Shown here piece after piece: positions 1 to 11,964 of a stretch of DNA of 64,000 nucleotides. Every line of letters begins with the position of its first letter. Position 1 is the stretch's first letter. This stretch comes from Zanthoxylum bungeanum (taxonomy: Eukaryota; Streptophyta; Magnoliopsida; Sapindales; Rutaceae): the NCBI GenBank assembly GCA_019454045.1, contig SKCR01010146.1:394268-458267 (forward strand), written 5' to 3'. The notes beneath the pieces are model-generated. The model saw only the letters and a program-made list of their open reading frames with translations. It searched no databases and was not told where the DNA came from. Position numbers and translations under genes: made by a program.

Positions 1-484
1 TTGATATTTGGGCCGCCATGTCGCCTTCTGTGCTCTTCTTCATGTCTGTTGCCCCGGGTGCGGTGTTCCGCATGCCTTGGAATCTCCCGCACAGTTTCGT
101 CGTAGAGGTGTCTCCTCTTTTAGTGTAGCGGAGACTATCATAAGAGGAATCTGTCGAATGTCTCTCTTCTTCCTCCCACGTATCCTCCGTTTGTAAATCT
201 TTTCCTACCACTACGGACCTTATCCCGTAGGGACCCTTCCTCATTGGTTCATCGTCATCACTCACATCTGCGACCTTTTTTCCTTCTGCTATTTTGCCTC
301 TCATCCGACTGGTTCCGGCTTCTAGTGTCTCATCATTCGTCTCTTTCATCCTCTCCACTCTGTCCATCATGGATTTCATAAGGTTTTGATTTTCCTCCCT
401 ATCTTTCCTCATATTTTCTTCCATCTTCTCCATCCATTCTGCTGTTGAACTCCCTGACGACTGGTGATTTCCATCTTCTGCCAT
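1..484 (-). CDS. Ty3/gypsy gag polyprotein, N-terminal part (runs off the window)
   Basis: Reading the minus strand from the ATG at 484-482 gives an open frame of 161 codons with no stop before the window edge. The start lies just downstream of a primer-binding site and LTR, which is where gag begins in LTR retrotransposons. The protein opens with an acidic, Met-rich, probably coiled-coil stretch (STAEWMEKMEENMRKDREEN) and continues as a charged linker; the capsid core lies outside the window. The same N-terminal pattern (SSTxEWMxxMEExM) recurs in the gag at about 56.9 kb, so both belong to one gypsy family. I infer gag from position and from that match, not from a catalytic motif. The intact frame suggests this copy is younger than the other gypsy copies here. 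Confidence 0.6.
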   Translation of the reverse strand, partial: MAEDGNHQSSGSSTAEWMEKMEENMRKDREENQNLMKSMMDRVERMKETNDETLEAGTSRMRGKIAEGKKVADVSDDDEPMRKGPYGIRSVVVGKDLQTEDTWEEEERHSTDSSYDSLRYTKRGDTSTTKLCGRFQGMRNTAPGATDMKKSTEGDMAAQIS

Positions 485-516
485 CGTCTTACTACGCGAG
501 CTGATTTTTGTTGAGT

Positions 517-534
517 TCCCCACAGACGGCGCCA
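517..534 (-). other. Primer-binding site of the gypsy element
   Basis: On the minus strand TGGCGCCGTCTGTGGGGA follows the LTR end by two bases. It starts with TGG, the complement of the tRNA CCA tail, and has the layout of plant gypsy minus-strand primer sites. The related copy near 57.0 kb has TGGAGTCGTCTGTGGGGA at the same place. Confidence 0.65.
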
Positions 535-536
535 AC

Positions 537-1299
537 TGTTGACGGTTGATTTTGGTCTCAGGGTAATATGGGAATATCACCTCCGAGGTAATCCTCCTTC
601 AATAGTGAATTTGTTTGGTTATGGGGGACCAAAAGCAAATTTAGCAAAAAACATATAAACACACCAATCAACAAGGAGATTTAACGTGGTTCGGTGGATT
701 TGGATCCGACCTACGTCCACGGACACAAGCAGGATGATACTTTTATTACTCAAACAGGCTTTTCTGATCTCTTTTTTGTTTTTACAAGTCAGAGCTTGAT
801 GATTCTGATGCCCTCTACACATATTCTGCCCTTCTATTTATAATAGTGAAGAAATCAGATTCCTTCTCCTACAAGAATTTCCTAGTTGAAATACTTTCCT
901 TTTCCCATAAAGATTCCTAGTCAAAACTATTCCCTTTTCCCATAAGGATTCCTAATCAAAACTACCTTTACTTTCTTTATCCTACTAGGACTCTGACTCA
1001 CCAGTTTTCCCCATGAAAGTAGGATAACTTGTCATCTTATCCGCAAGAATAGGGTGTCATCTTCCGGAGCACGCCTTGCCATATGCTCGGTCTTCATGAG
1101 GTCGGTCATAATGATCCTTTGAACTGAGAATGCCGCTGTCGATCTTTTAATTGCCCGGTCATCTGAACTCAAGTGCTCGGTTACCGATCATAAAGTGCTC
1201 TTAGTGGTCGGGTCGGTATTAATGATTTCGACCAATGGAGTTACCCATTTTACCCTTGTCGTGTTGTTTAAATAACATAGTGCCCGAAAAACACCATCA
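537..1299 (-). mobile_element. 5' LTR of gypsy element, family E (763 bp)
   Basis: On the minus strand this block starts TGATGGTGTTTTTCGG and ends CCGTCAACA next to the primer site, giving TG...CA ends. It contains an ACGTGGTTCGGTGGA block (about 684-698 in plus-strand order) that recurs in the LTR at 57,042-58,187 and the fragment at 15,950-16,439, so three copies of this family lie in the window in one orientation. The partner LTR and target duplication lie outside the window. Confidence 0.75.
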
Positions 1300-2030
1300 A
1301 TATTTTTTTACAATGGTTGCACAAGTATAAATGTTAATTGTATGTAATATTTTACAGATTGTGATTTATAGTTCGAACAAAGGAAATATGAATGTTTGAA
1401 ACTGATCGACAACTTATAAATGTAAGGGTCATTTGTGATTTATATATGTGACTATCATTGTGACTAAGAAATATAATTAAGTGTTTGAAACTATAAAGGT
1501 AAATTACAAATGTGACTGAGAATTATATATATGACTAATATTGTGATTGATTTTTATGTGTGAATGTGACTATATGATTATGATTGTGACTGGTTGTGTG
1601 ACTGTGATTGTTTCGATATAGTGAATTTGAGGTTTATTCTGATCTTGTAAAAGTACTAATTTGAGAGAATTCCTTAATGAAAATTGTAGGTATGAATATT
1701 ATTGTATGTAGCATCTTATAAATTATGATTTAAAATTCAAATGAAAGAGATATAAATGTGTGAAAATATTTGATCGATAACTTATAAATATAAGGGAAAT
1801 ATTTGACCCTTTTTATATTGAAACATATAGACCATAATACTTGTTTTAAAGTTTATGATTTGAAGATCAATAATATGTAATTTTTTTAAAACACTTTATA
1901 TTTCGGGATATATTTAGTTTTTAAATTTAATGTTTGAAAAAAAAGCCCCCATTTTTTATACACTTGATTTTTTTTCCTTTTTTGTTTTTAGTGGAAAACC
2001 TATAATTATATTAACTGACTATGTATATTT
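1300..2030 (+). repeat. Left copy of the duplicated region upstream of the inhibitor gene
   Basis: Non-coding AT-rich DNA that aligns by eye with 13,440-14,180 directly upstream of the inhibitor gene, including the shared run AAAAAAGCCCCCAT. Each copy is built of two diverged tandem units about 360 bp long; the phrase around CTTATAAATRTAAGGG recurs near 1,410 and 1,770 here and near 13,580 and 13,940 in the right copy. The homology resumes after the LTR-like insertion at about 13,085 (TTTGGGCTTTTTAAGAATTC against TTTGGGCTTTCCAAGAATTC near 14,240). No gene is seen. Confidence 0.6.
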
Positions 2031-2333
2031 ATGTCTTTTTACCGTTGAGATGTATTTCCTAGAGTATCATGTAATAAGTAAACGAGATTATTATCATAAC
2101 AATAAATAATGTATTATTCATTTATCAATTGTTTATTTCAATCCGCATATTGTAAATTTTCATTTATACATGTGATTACTTATGTGTTTTAACTTAGTAA
2201 ATGAGTGTCATACACTAAAGGATTTAAGTCTAAAATTCATAATCTAAAATAGTCCGTAGAGAGCAAATAAAGATAAGTACTTTGTTTGTGGTTAGTCTAT
2301 AGTTATTGTCCGTTCTATAAATATATGACAACC

Positions 2334-4278
2334 TGTTGGATAATTATGACCCATAACATCACTATTTGTACAGAACATGGTGTTGTTATACAAATTAACT
2401 ATGTGACAAAGGAAATTACTTTTTTATCATTTATAATTGGATTACCGGGATATATAAATGATAAAAGTCCATATGATTAGTACCAGATTAATAGGATATG
2501 AGACAGTATTAATCCACATTAGGTTTAATCATTAAATATCCCTAGTCGTAATATTATCGAGACTGGACATCAATAATACGGAATAGACTAGTATTAAACT
2601 TGTGTGTGTTATGGAAGCGTAACGACATAGTTCTCATATATTTGGGTATTGGATACTCATGCAAGTGTAATAGGAGGTTCTGTTTACCGATGGTACGGAA
2701 ACAGCTTCGCTCTGGATAGACCCATCGGAATCCCATTGGCAGTATGACTATGTGTCTATGGGAATCTGAATCAGGGTAGGTGTATTTGGTCTTGACCTGA
2801 GAGTTACATCGCTAATACGTGCGACAATTAGTATACTTTGGTTTTGGTCGTCCGGGGCTTTAACAGGTTCTATGTACGCCTCTTCTGGGTATACTGAGAA
2901 TCGTGTATTAGGTGTGATGTCAAGATGGAAGTATCACTTCAGTCATATAGAGATGATGATCACGCAGGATACGGAACCGGTACTCTTGTATGCTGCAGCT
3001 ATCGGGATAATATGACAAGGTCATGATTATCCGATTATAGAGACTAGTTACCAGAGATCCGATATATGCTTCGTACGGGGCAGACACAATTCCAGCCCCA
3101 GGCCTAGCATGTGACATTCGATACTGGATCGTTGTACGCAATACTACGTATATTACGCCTGACAACGATTATATATTCCTTTAAAGAATATTTTTGGAGA
3201 ATTGGGTAGGCACGGTGCTTTGCTAGAAGCCAACCATGTCTTGTAAATCAGTAAGAACGTGGTACCGGGTAAGCACGTATTCGGATAGTCCGATGACCGT
3301 ATTTACTGCCAACATATCCAGGGATCTCTTGGGTCGCTTCCCAAAGATTCACCGATGACATTTGACTCCAACAGAATTAATTTGGGATTAATTATGAGAG
3401 AGAAAATTAATCTGAGATTAATTACGCTAAGAATTAATCTGGGATTAATTAACAGAGAAAGAATTAATCTGGGATTAATTGCGTCATGAATTAATCTGGG
3501 ATTAATTCGTGAAGAAGAGAGAAAGCGATTAATTTGGAATTAATCGGTAAAATAAATTTAATAATTAAATTGGATTTTTCTATTTGATTTATTTATTTGG
3601 GCTAAAATAATATATTGGATATATTAATTGAAATTGGATTTCAATTCGGAATTAAAATTAGATTTTAATTCTAGCGAACGAATTAATTTAGAATTAATTC
3701 GTTAGCGACTTCCGTAATAATTTTGCGAGACATTATTATTTAATTAAATTGGATTTAATTACGTCGTGACAGAAAGTTCGTTTAATTGGATTAAACGTAA
3801 CCGAGTCCGAAGTGTGTTGTCTAATCCCACTTGAATTTTGAATTTAATTGGGTGGGACCCACCACTGACATCACTTGTCAAAGGTGATGGTGATAGTTGG
3901 CAAAAATGAATGGTTTTTAGAAAACCACTTACTTTTAACCAACATGGTTTTGGAAATCATATTTAACACACAATTGTTTATGAAACAAGTAACTATTCAT
4001 CTTCTCTCTTTCTTCCTCACAATGGACGTGACCTTCCTCTCTCAAATGGAAAATTTTGTTTCAAAATTTTCAAAAGCTAGCACTTAAAGGAGTCAACTAT
4101 AGTGATAGGGAAACTCATCTATAAGTTTGGAATTCAATTTGAAGGCTTGGAGCTTCCAACAAAGAATAAAAAATCTTGAACTTCATCCGATCAAAGTGAG
4201 TATTTTCGCAACTTTCTTTGATTTATTCACACACTAATCACTCTTAGACGATCTTGGCATGTTCTAGGAACACTTACA
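2334..4278 (+). mobile_element. 5' LTR of the Copia element (1,945 bp)
   Basis: Starts TGTTGGATAATTATGACC and ends GGAACACTTACA, matching the 3' LTR at 9,958-11,964 and, more distantly, the solo LTR at 44,937-47,012. About 3,360-3,540 holds a run of the near-palindrome AATTAATCTGGGATTAATT separated by short spacers. No real gene lies inside. Confidence 0.9.
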
Positions 4279-4279
4279 A

Positions 4280-4291
4280 TGGTATCAGAGC
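4280..4291 (+). other. Copia primer-binding site (initiator tRNA-Met type)
   Basis: TGGTATCAGAGC begins one base after the 5' LTR. It is the standard plant Copia primer site, complementary to the 3' end of initiator tRNA-Met. Confidence 0.9.
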
Positions 4292-6449
4292 AAGATCTAA
4301 GTTTGATATAGAATTCTAGGGTTCATGGACTTTAATTTGGGAATTTAAGCTTGGAGTATGTATTTTCTTAAATTGATGGTTTGGTTGAGTTTGGATGATG
4401 TTGAATTGGATTTTACATCTTAAGAATTGAGAAAAATCGATTAGATCAAAAATCCCCAATTTCCTTAGCCTTGGCCGAATGCACCCTACAATAAGCTCAT
4501 GATAATTTTTTGAAAATGATACAATTGGATGTGTTGTTGGCATGATAGAAATATTGAATGTTGATTTAATTAGATTGAAATCAAATTGAATTATGGTAAT
4601 TACACTTGAATTGAATTAATTTGTAATTTGGAATAATGAGTTAATTTAATTTATTGTATTTGGGCTTAATGGGCTTGGTTGAGCCAAGTTTGGTTTAGGA
4701 TAATTGGTTGGATCCAATTGGGCCTAAAACCATTTCCATAAAGTCCAAATATGATAAGTGGGCCTTTAATATTTTAATTGGCCCTAAATTGATTTTTGGC
4801 ATAGGGTGATTCTTAATTGGGCATTGGCATCTTGGATTTGACCCATAATTGCCAAAGCTCATGCCTTAAGAATTAATTGAAAGCCCATTGGACTTTAATT
4901 GAATAGTATAGGATACTAATTGGGCCTTTGAGACCCGTCAAGATTGGATTTGGAATCCAAGTCTAAAAGGCACTATTAAAAGTGTAATTATTTAATTTTG
5001 AATTAAATATGAATTAGTATTGAATATAATTTAAATTGGATTTAAAATTATAGTTCGATATAATTCAAGAATACGTACTTTGAATATTTATTCTTAAACG
5101 AGTTGGACTCGCGCAAATCAAATCGTTGTTTGAACATTGGATGGTCATTAATCAAAGATTAATTAATTGGATTAGATTGATTGATAACATGGTTTGTGTG
5201 AGTACTTGGATGTATGTATGAATAATATACATCGGATGGATATTAGACGAGTGAGGGTAATTTTGGAATTTATTGTAATAAATTCAGAATTTATTAAATT
5301 GGACCTGCGTGTCCAGCCTATTACCTCTTTTCTCATTGTATTTCTCTTCTCACCAATTCCCCTCAATGTAAATGAGGTTTCTTTAGAAGTATTATGTAAT
5401 TAGGTAGAAGTATGAATAGTGCTAGCGGGGGAGAGGAAAGAGAGAGATTTGTTCTAGGAACAAGTTTGTTATATATCCATCTGAATATCATTATTATTTT
5501 ATCCGTGCCTTATTATGCTTTTAGAATGCATGCTTAAGGGTGTATGATAAGACCTAATTAAAGATAATAAATTGGTTGCCAAATCACGATAAAAACCCTC
5601 ATTTTATATTAAGCGTTTTTCCTTCCATTGAGTGATTATCTCTCAAGATCCAAGATTGGCATTGGTTTGTTGGCCAAAGTCAAGACCTTTGTCCATCACG
5701 GATGTGTTTGAATCACGAAAGCTTTGTTCCATATCGTACGTTTTGGGAAAGTTGTGATTTGTTGGCCAAAGTCAATGTCACTTATTGTTCATCGACCTCG
5801 ATTACGAAGCTTTCCTACTGTCAATGGGTCACGCTTAACTGGTTTCATTAAGCTTGTTGAACCAAAGCCAATGCTTAGTTGATTCAGAGGAAAAGGTTAG
5901 GTAATATATTGGATATATTGGATATATTAGATATATATTTCGGACTTGGAGGTCCACCTACTGGATCTATGAATTGGATGTGATCCAATTGATCTTAGAG
6001 ATATACCTAGTTAAGTTTCATATAATTTTTTGGCCAAAGTCAAGGTTGTGTGTTATTTAACGGGATCCTATCCCATTAGGAAACTAGGTTTCCCGAGTAC
6101 TCCACAGAGGGTTAGAGGCTCGCCGAAAAATAGTGGGAGACAAGTGTTGAATTTGTAATTTCGTTTAGATACTTGCCAATACGCGCTCATTTCATTTTTC
6201 ATCATTAATTATTTAAATATAAATATATTAGTTGGACTAATATTCAATTGTTATTTTAATTAAACAGTTGGACTGTATTCAAACTACTTCATTTATAGTT
6301 GATTATATAATTGGATTATAGTAATCAATATATTTGAATTTAACCGATCATTTATAGTTAGTTATATAGTTAGACTATAGTAATCATTACATCTGATTGT
6401 ACCTGAAATCTTTGATTGGATAATTGGACTATAGCAATCAATATAGCTG
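4292..6449 (+). other. Long untranslated leader of the Copia element
   Basis: About 2.2 kb separates the primer site from the first gag-like sequence, far longer than usual for Copia. I see no coding similarity. TTGGCCAAAGTCAA recurs at about 5,669, 5,762 and 6,029, with a diverged form near 5,861. The stretch may contain an unrecognised insertion or LTR-derived sequence. Confidence 0.5.
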
Positions 6450-7100
6450 AAAGATTAGCGTACAAGAATATAATTCTAGGTGAAAAATATCTTTTACGAT
6501 TTTAATTTTCATATTGGGAAATGAATCTCAGGATAGTCCTGAGAGTTGAGAAGTTACTCTATTTGATTGAGAAACCTTTCGGGCCTAAGGCCGGAGTTGA
6601 GCAAATAGTAGAGCATGAGCTTTGGAAGACTCATCGTGGTGATAACTTTAGTGCTCAATCTGTTATGCTTGCCGAAAAGACTCCTTAATTTCTTCGTCAG
6701 AACTAAGGATTAGATCCTTATAGTATGATATTGAAATTGAAGGATCTTCATAGATCTAATCTTAGATCTGGAAGTAATAATTGCAAAAGTAAACTCTTGG
6801 AGAGTTAATGGCTATGCTCAATGAGACAGATCCAGAGCTTACAAAAGGGCAAGAAGCGCAAGACGCATCTTACTTATACATCCCAGAAAGTCAAGGCTTG
6901 ACCGAAGACTTCTAGGGATGTGAAAAGGGGCAAAGGAAAAATCGCCACAGTCTTCTGAGAAGACAAAGGACATATCCCAATATGTCTGCCTAAACTGTGG
7001 CAAACAGGGTCACTAGATGCGTGACTGCCATATGGACAAGACAGACATAAAGGAAATGAAGGAGGGCAAGGCTCCGGCTTCACATATGTTTGTTATAAAC
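6450..7100 (+). pseudogene. Copia gag remnant with zinc knuckle
   Basis: From about 6,522 the frame reads MNLRIVLRVEKLLYLIEKP, resembling the start of the Copia gag core (W..NLRIVL..EK..Y.LD.P). At 6,987-7,028 the plus strand encodes a CX2CX4HX4C nucleocapsid zinc knuckle (C-LN-C-GKQG-H-*MRD-C), in which the usual Trp codon TGG has become TAG. Gag packages the element's RNA. The region is shorter than a normal gag and carries several stops, so it is non-functional. The upstream limit is uncertain. Confidence 0.6.
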
Positions 7101-7439
7101 ATGTCCATTACTAGTTTTAAAATTGGATTTTTGATATTGGATGAGGTACATAAATATATGTACTGATGTACAGAATCTGCTGATAAGCAGGATACTGACT
7201 TCAGATGAGATCGACCTATGAGTCAAAAATAGGACATGAGTCGTTGTTTTGATAGTAGGAACCTAAGTTTTGGAACTGCCATTTGGGCATGTATTTAAAT
7301 TAGGAAACTGTTATAATGTATCTAGTTTGACTAGGAATATTATCTCTGTATCTAGTTTAACCCGTTGTGGGTATACCTTTATATTCTAGAACACTAAGTT
7401 TTTTGTTTATAAAGATGATATTGAGATAAGCACATTAGA

Positions 7440-8100
7440 TGTGAATAGCAGTATTTATATTTAGAATATAAATGAATCTCAAATATATAATATGACAAAC
7501 AAAAGCTCAAACTGAATAAATCTGTTGAGACTTAAAAGTGGCATTGTTGTATGGGACACATTAACAAGACTCATATATCCACACTTTCGAAGAGTGGATA
7601 CTAGGACGGATCTGATTCTAATTCAAATGATGTCTACGAATCTAGTTTATTAGGCAAAATGCCTAGAACACCTTTTACTAGGTAAAAGTGAAAGTGCCAC
7701 CGATCTGTTAGCCCTCGTTCATAGTGACGTAAGTGGGCCCATGTCTAGCTAGGCTAGAGGTGCATATGAATATTTCGTAACCTTTACGGGTGTGGCATCG
7801 CATTACGGTTATTTGTATCTGATGAAACACAAGTCAGAAACTTTTAAAGTTTCGACACGAAGTAAGAAAAATAGACCGGTAAAAGTATTAAAAATATTAC
7901 GGTCGGACTATAGTGTAAAATACTTAAACATATGAGTTTCAAGATTACTTGAAAGATTATGGTATTTTTTCACAGTGGACTCCTCCCGGGACACCTCAAT
8001 TTGATGGTGTGTTGAACAGAGAAACCGAAATTTGTTGGACATGGTAAGGTTAATGATGAGTCGCTATGAGCTACCAATTTCCTTCAGAGGATATGCATTG
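7440..8100 (+). pseudogene. Copia GAG-pre-integrase and integrase remnant
   Basis: Across several frames I read a GAG-pre-integrase pattern (LRLKSG..., then a GK-M-RTPF-like piece near 7,655-7,680) followed by LLALVHSDVSGPMS near 7,710-7,750, the conserved junction where the first catalytic Asp of the Copia integrase core lies. YEYFVTFTGVASHYGYLYLM continues the core. The downstream part with the second Asp and Glu is too decayed to place. Integrase would insert the cDNA; this copy is inactive because of stops and frameshifts. Confidence 0.7.
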
Positions 8101-8711
8101 AACAATACAATACTTATTTTGAATAAGGTTCCGTGAAAATCTGTTAGACAGACTTTATATTAAATTTGAACAGGAAAGAAACCGGGTTTCTCATTCCTGA
8201 AGATTTGGGGATGTTGGGCATATAATTGAATGTTTAGATGATACCAAACTAAAATCCAAATCGTATAAGTGTCTATTTGTAGGTTTTCCTAGGGAAACCA
8301 AAGTATAGTACTTATACAACTCACAAGGGAACAATGTAATTATTGTTGTCTATGTGGTTTTCCTAAGAGGAATACCTAAATGCAATGGTAAGTGGGAGGA
8401 AAGTAGAACTCGATGAAAATCTGAGTAATATTGTTATAGGCACCAAGTCCTCACGGAACACCAACAGTTCATCTGGGATGAAACTGTACCAATAATCTTC
8501 GAATACACAAGAACCACGTAGGTCGGAGAGAGTCAGAAAATAACTTGGGAGGTATGGGTTTCTGATCTCACCTCATGTAAATATCAATCTTATTGAGAAA
8601 TGAAAGCCGGCTACGTAAGAGGAAGTGATACAAGGTATCGAATCCTTTTATGGCAAAGTGTCATGAAGTCCGAAATGGATTCCATGTATATCAACCAAGT
8701 TTGGATACTAG

Positions 8712-9330
8712 TTGATGTACCGGAAGACATTGTGCTTACTGGTACTATATAAGTCTTCAAGGAAGACATACATGGATGGAAACATACAAATGTACACAAC
8801 TAGACTTGTACAGAAAGGGTATCGTCAAAGACATAGTGTCGACTACCATAAAAAATTTTCACTCATTGCCATGATTAAATCCATTCGGATAATTCTTGCT
8901 AATGCTGCATATTTCATTTATGAAATATGGCATATGGACTTCAAAACCGTTTTCCTTAACGAAAACCTTTTGGAGGATGTTTACAACATCTTGACGGTTT
9001 TATCGTGAAAAAACATACAAACAAGGTTTGCAAGTTAAATCGATCCATTTATGAATTGAAGCAAGCATAACGTTCTTGGAACCAAAGTTTTGATGAGATC
9101 ATAATGGTATATGATTTAATTCAAAACGAAGATGATTCTTGTGTATATAAGAAGGTTAGTGGGAGCTCACTAATAATGAATGTCCTATAAGATGATGATG
9201 TTTACTTCTTAGCAATAACATTCCCATAATATAATTGGTGAAAGCTTGGCTTTCATTAAAATTTTCCATGGAATATCTGGGAGAAGCAGGCTTTATTCTA
9301 GGAATAAAGATCTACTGGAATACATCTAGA
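8712..9330 (+). pseudogene. Copia reverse transcriptase remnant
   Basis: The open stretch 8,712-9,008 reads TRLVQKGYRQRHSVDYHKKF, then IWHMDFKTVFLNENLLEDVY, the conserved Copia RT core (RLVAKGY.Q..G.DY..TFSPV and W.MDVKTAFL.G.L.EDIYM). The next frame contains LNRSIYELKQA near 9,033-9,068 and a decayed DDD near 9,190-9,200 where the YVDD catalytic motif belongs. Frames change several times. It would copy the element's RNA into cDNA, but is dead here. Confidence 0.85.
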
Positions 9331-9398
9331 AAGTTGCTGACAACCCTCCCATAGTTCGTACGTTTTTTAAATATATGTGACATGATGTCTCATATGCT

Positions 9399-9720
9399 TT
9401 GAGCATATGTAGACGCTATAAGGCCAATCCAAGTGATGGTCACTGGATTGATGTAAATAACATCCTTAAGTACCTTGGACGAACTAAGGATGCTTTCTTA
9501 AGCTATGGAGGAGGAGAACTTGAAGTGACTAAGACGACTTTAAGTCGCAATAAGGGTACATATTTAAGTTTCAATAACGGAACATTGAGCTGGAAATCTT
9601 CAAAGCAAGATATTGTTGCCGAATAAATAACAAAAGCGGAACATTGCTATAGCTGAGGCAGTAAAAGAAGTATTTTGGATCTATATAATCCTAATTGGAT
9701 TAGGTATAGTTCTGTTAGCA
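9399..9720 (+). pseudogene. Copia RNase H remnant
   Basis: The frame 9,399-9,626 contains HWIDVNNILKYLGRTKDAFL and GTLSWKSSKQDIVAE, the end of the Copia RT-RNase H region (HW.AVK.ILRYL.GTKD; AVSWKSSKQ..VA.STTEAEY). After a stop, another frame continues with EAVKEVFWI-like sequence near 9,655-9,690. The catalytic TDAD.AG segment is not recognisable. Confidence 0.8.
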
Positions 9721-9944
9721 GTTGAGCTAGGCTACAACACAGGCTAAAGAATTATGGTCTCATCAACGATCCAAGTACATACTTCGACTATTTCATATGA
9801 TTCGTCAGACCATACATCGTAGCGATATGATGATCGAATAAAACGCATCAGATGATAATCCACTGACGAAAGCTGTTTCTCAGTAGAATTTTGAGCGACC
9901 CATATATAGTTCAGGTGTAGAACACTTGAGTGATTGGCTATAGG

Positions 9945-9957
9945 CCAAGTGGGAGAT
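9945..9957 (+). other. Copia polypurine tract
   Basis: The purine-rich AAGTGGGAGAT lies immediately before the 3' LTR start TGTTGG, the position of the plus-strand primer in Copia elements. Confidence 0.75.
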
Positions 9958-11964
9958 TGTTGGATAATTATGATCCATATCATCACTATTTGTACAGAAC
10001 ATGGTGTTGTTGTACAAATTAACTATGTGACAAATGAAATTGCTCTTTTATCATTTGTAATTGGATTACCGGGATATATAAATGATAAAAGTCCATATGA
10101 TTAGTACCGGATTAATAGGATATGAGACAATATTAATCCACGTAAGGTTTAATCATTAAATATCCCTAGTCGTAGTATTATCGAGACTGGACATCGATAA
10201 TGCGGAATAGACTAGTATTACAATTGTGCGTGTTATAGAAGCGTAACAGCATAGTTCTCATATATATGGGTATTGGATACTCATGCAAGTGTAATATGAG
10301 GTTCTATTTACCGATGGTACGGAAACAGCTTCGCTCTGGATAGACCCCTCAGAGTCCCATTGGTAGTATGACTATATGTCTATGGGAATCCGAATCAGGG
10401 TAGGTGTATTTGGTCTTAACCTGAGACTTACATCGCTAATACTTACGACAATTAATATACTTTGGTTTTGGTCGTCCGGGGCTTTAACAAGTTCTGTGTA
10501 CGCCTCTTCTGGTATACTGAGAAATGGAGTGTATTGGGTGTGATGTCAAGATGGAAGTATCACTTCAGTCATATGGAGATGATGATCACGCAGGATACGG
10601 AACTGATACTCTTGTATGCTGCAGCTATCTGGATAATATGACAAGGTCATGATTATCCGATTATAGAGACTAGTTACCAGAGATCTGATATATGCTTCGT
10701 ACGGGGCAGACACAATTCCAGCCTCAGACCTAACATGTGACATTCGATACTGGATCGTTGTACGTAATACTACGTATATTGCGCCTGACAAAGATTATAT
10801 ATTCATTTAAAGAATATTTATGGAGAATTTGGTAGGCACGGTGCGTTGCTAGAAGCCAACCATGTATTGTAAATTGGTAAGAACGTGATACTGGGTAAGC
10901 ACGTATTCGGATAGTCCGATGACCGTATTTACTACCAACATATCTAGAGATCTCTTGGGTCGTTTCCCAAAGATTCACCGATGACATTTGATTCGAATAA
11001 AATTAATCTGGGATTAATTATGAGAGAGAAAATTAATCTGGGATTAATTACGACAAGAATTAACTGGGATTAATTAACAGAGAAATAAATTAATCTGGGA
11101 TTAATTAACAGAGAAAGAATTAATCTGGGATTAATTAACAGAGAAAGAATTAATCTGGGATTAATTGCGTCATGAATTAATCTGGGTTTAATTCGTAAAG
11201 AAGAGAGAAAGCGATTAATTTGGAATTAATCGGTAAAATAAATTTAATAGTTAAATTGGATTTTTCTATTTAATTTATTTATTTGGGCTAAAACAATATA
11301 TTGGATATATTAATTGAAATTGGATTTCAATTCGGAATTAAAATTAGATTTTAATTCTAGCGAATTAATTAATTTAGAATTAATTCGTTAGCGACTTCCG
11401 TAATAATTTTGTGAGGCATTATTATTTAATTAAATTGGATTTAATTACGTCGTGACGGAAATTTCGTTTAATTGGATTAAATGTAACCGAGTCCGAAGTG
11501 TGTTGTCTAATCCCACTTGAATTTTGAATTTAATTGGGTGGGACCCGCCACTCACATCACTTGTCAAAGGTGATGGTGGTAGTTGGAAAAAGTGAATGGT
11601 TTTTAGAAAACCACTTGCTTTTAACCAACATGATTTAGGGAATCATATTTAACACACAATTATTCATGAAACAAGTAACTATTCATCTTCTCTCTTTCTT
11701 CCTCACAATGGGCGTGACCTTCCTCTCTCAAATGGAAAATTTTGTTTCAAAATTTTCAAAACCTAGCACTTAAAGGAGTCAACTAAGGTGATAGGGAAAA
11801 TCATTCATGAGTTTGGAATCCAATTTGAAGGCTTGGAGCTTCCAAAAAAGAAGAAAAAGTCTTGAACTTCATCCGATCAAAGTGAGTATTTCCGCAACTT
11901 TCTTTGATTTATTCACACACAAATCACTCTGAGACGATCTTGGCATGTTCTAGGAACACTTACA
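9958..11964 (+). mobile_element. 3' LTR of the Copia element (2,007 bp)
   Basis: Starts TGTTGGATAATTATGATCC, ends GGAACACTTACA, followed by the target duplication CAACC. It is about 60 bp longer than the 5' LTR, mostly because the AATTAATCTGGGATTAATT array at about 11,000-11,190 has extra units. Confidence 0.9.

Larger units (their letters stand above)
2334..11964 (+). mobile_element. Complete Ty1/copia retrotransposon with 5-bp target duplication
   Basis: Two long direct LTRs (2,334-4,278 and 9,958-11,964) flank a 5.7 kb interior with the Copia order gag, integrase, reverse transcriptase, RNase H. CAACC stands immediately before it (2,329-2,333) and after it (11,965-11,969), so this is one insertion with intact ends. 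A primer site TGGTATCAGAGC follows the 5' LTR and a polypurine tract precedes the 3' LTR. The coding region is broken by many stops and frameshifts, so it cannot move by itself. Over the first 330 bp the LTRs differ by roughly 6-7% by eye, so the insertion is not recent. Confidence 0.9.

Noticed and set aside
3360..3540. CRISPR-like array of a regularly spaced palindromic repeat in the Copia LTR
   Set aside because: Spacers are too short and themselves similar, the array is copied in every LTR of the family, and the DNA is plant nuclear.
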